The position numbers were made by a program, and so were the translations under genes. Positions 63,243-64,000 of a stretch of 64,000 nt of DNA are shown here, in pieces. Each line of letters opens with the position of its first letter. The first letter of the stretch is position 1. The notes beneath the pieces are model-generated. The model ran no database searches and had not been told where the DNA came from. It worked only from the letters and a program-made list of their open reading frames with translations. Where the stretch lies: positions 7,130,001 through 7,194,000 of the forward strand of contig NZ_CP043661.1 in assembly GCF_014217565.1 (NCBI RefSeq), read 5' to 3'. This DNA is from Kribbella qitaiheensis. Lineage in GTDB: Bacteria; Actinomycetota; Actinomycetes; Propionibacteriales; Kribbellaceae.

Positions 63243-64000
63243 ATGAAAGAGCCGAGCAGGGGGCGAGGCTGGAACCGGTGGTTCATGACCGCGGCGGTGT
63301 CTACCGGCGCGATCGCTGTCGGTCTGGTGAGCTGTGCACTGGTTTCCGACCACGATGGCCAATCCGGTGGCGGCACCGTGGTCCCTACGACGAGCCCGCC
63401 GGGCACTCCACCCGGTACGCCGGGAACGCCCGGCACCCCGGGAACACCTGAGACCCCCGGTACGCCGACTCCGACGCCCGGTTGCGGTGTCACCGAGCTG
63501 CTGGTGCCGAAGTGCGGAGTCTGGTTCGGCGCGGCCGCGAACCCGATCGGTAGCGAGACCTGGGACGAGGCACTGCCCGACTTCGAGAACGTGATCGGGC
63601 AGCCGGTCGACATCGCCCACTACTACAACTCCAGCCCGTCGCTGTTCCCGTCCTCCAACATGATCAAGCGCGCCCGCGAGCCCGGTAAGAAGCGGATGCT
63701 GATGCTCAACTGGAAGCCGGAGATGGGCCGGACCTGGGCCGAGGTGGCGGCCGGCGACAAGGTCGTCGACGCGGCGATCGATGCCGAGGCCACCTACCTC
63801 AAGACGACCTTCCCGGAGAAGTTCTTCCTGGTGATCCACCACGAGCCCGAGGAAGAGGTCCAGCCGAAGGCCGGTTCCGGGATGACCGCCAAGGACTTCA
63901 GCGCGATGTACCGGCACGTGGCCGAGCGGATGCGCGCGAACGGCGTGACGAACGCGATCTACGTGATGAACTACATCGGCACGCCGCACTGGGGCTCGCA
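63243..64000 (+). CDS. Secreted GH26-like glycoside hydrolase, 3' end outside window
   Basis: The first 252 codons of a paralogue of the preceding hydrolase. A signal/anchor (WNRWFMTAAVSTGAIAVGLVSCA) has a lipobox-like VSCA, so it may be a lipoprotein. A short Pro/Gly/Thr linker (GTPGTPGTPGTP) replaces the carbohydrate-binding domain, and the catalytic domain begins near residue 78 (WFGAAANPIGSETWDEALPDF, DIAHYYNSSPSLFPSSNMIKR, LVIHHEPEEE with the acid/base Glu). ATG 63243 is the first in frame. The nucleophile region lies past the window edge. No riboswitch motif precedes it. Confidence 0.88.
   Translation, partial: MKEPSRGRGWNRWFMTAAVSTGAIAVGLVSCALVSDHDGQSGGGTVVPTTSPPGTPPGTPGTPGTPGTPETPGTPTPTPGCGVTELLVPKCGVWFGAAANPIGSETWDEALPDFENVIGQPVDIAHYYNSSPSLFPSSNMIKRAREPGKKRMLMLNWKPEMGRTWAEVAAGDKVVDAAIDAEATYLKTTFPEKFFLVIHHEPEEEVQPKAGSGMTAKDFSAMYRHVAERMRANGVTNAIYVMNYIGTPHWGS

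Overview
The window is high-GC actinobacterial chromosome. Codon use, many GTG and TTG starts, an actinobacterial GlnR operator at glnA, AfsR/SARP regulators, a PspA-PspAA pair and several actinobacteria-specific DUF proteins all fit the Nocardioidales; a Kribbella-like genome is my best guess, but no marker here settles the genus. No rRNA, tRNA, CRISPR array, phage or insertion sequence was recognised.

Layout. 0-9.7 kb: a peptidoglycan-amidase-like protein, glnA with a four-site GlnR operator, an RDD membrane protein, an insert of four unrelated genes (P-loop kinase, frameshifted M29 aminopeptidase, DUF899, cyclopropane-fatty-acid synthase type methyltransferase), then DUF4191 and lipA. 9.7-18.1 kb: a histidine kinase/response regulator pair, an ABC-2 exporter, a LysR regulator, an acidic Ala/Pro-rich membrane protein, then lipB, so lipA and lipB are 7.7 kb apart. 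18.3-29 kb: a kinase-like membrane protein lacking catalytic residues, an epimerase, then central metabolism (sucB and lpdA, both frameshifted as sequenced; pepA; gcvT). 29.3-40.2 kb: two SARP regulators flanking a complete peptide-type ABC importer. 40.4-45 kb: a sugar ABC importer with a ROK repressor and a double-palindrome operator. 45.1-52.2 kb: a compact minus-strand operon with an ECF transporter, cobU and cobS, headed by an aldo/keto reductase. 52.5-54.8 kb: a 19/20-bp tandem array, DUF3043 and pspA-pspAA.

55 kb to the end is an extracellular polysaccharide locus: a polyprenyl-phosphate sugar transferase (frameshifted), cysQ-cysD-cysN, a two-subunit PssD/PssE (Alg14/Alg13-like) glycosyltransferase, then two tandem secreted GH26-like glycoside hydrolases, the second running off the window. 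A cyclic-di-AMP riboswitch lies directly in front of the first hydrolase. Together this suggests a polymer that may be sulfated, with its hydrolase tied to a cell-wall or osmotic second messenger. This is the most interesting system in the window.

Non-coding structure is rich: a 48-bp palindromic repeat in three copies, inverted-repeat elements with conserved ends, the 19/20-bp array, six consecutive hairpins between the two hydrolase genes, and attenuator-like hairpins behind both solute-binding-protein genes. Four genes (the M29 aminopeptidase, sucB, lpdA, the sugar transferase) each carry a single +1 frameshift that can be repaired in an identical GGCCCG context. This pattern suggests systematic sequence error rather than four real pseudogenes.
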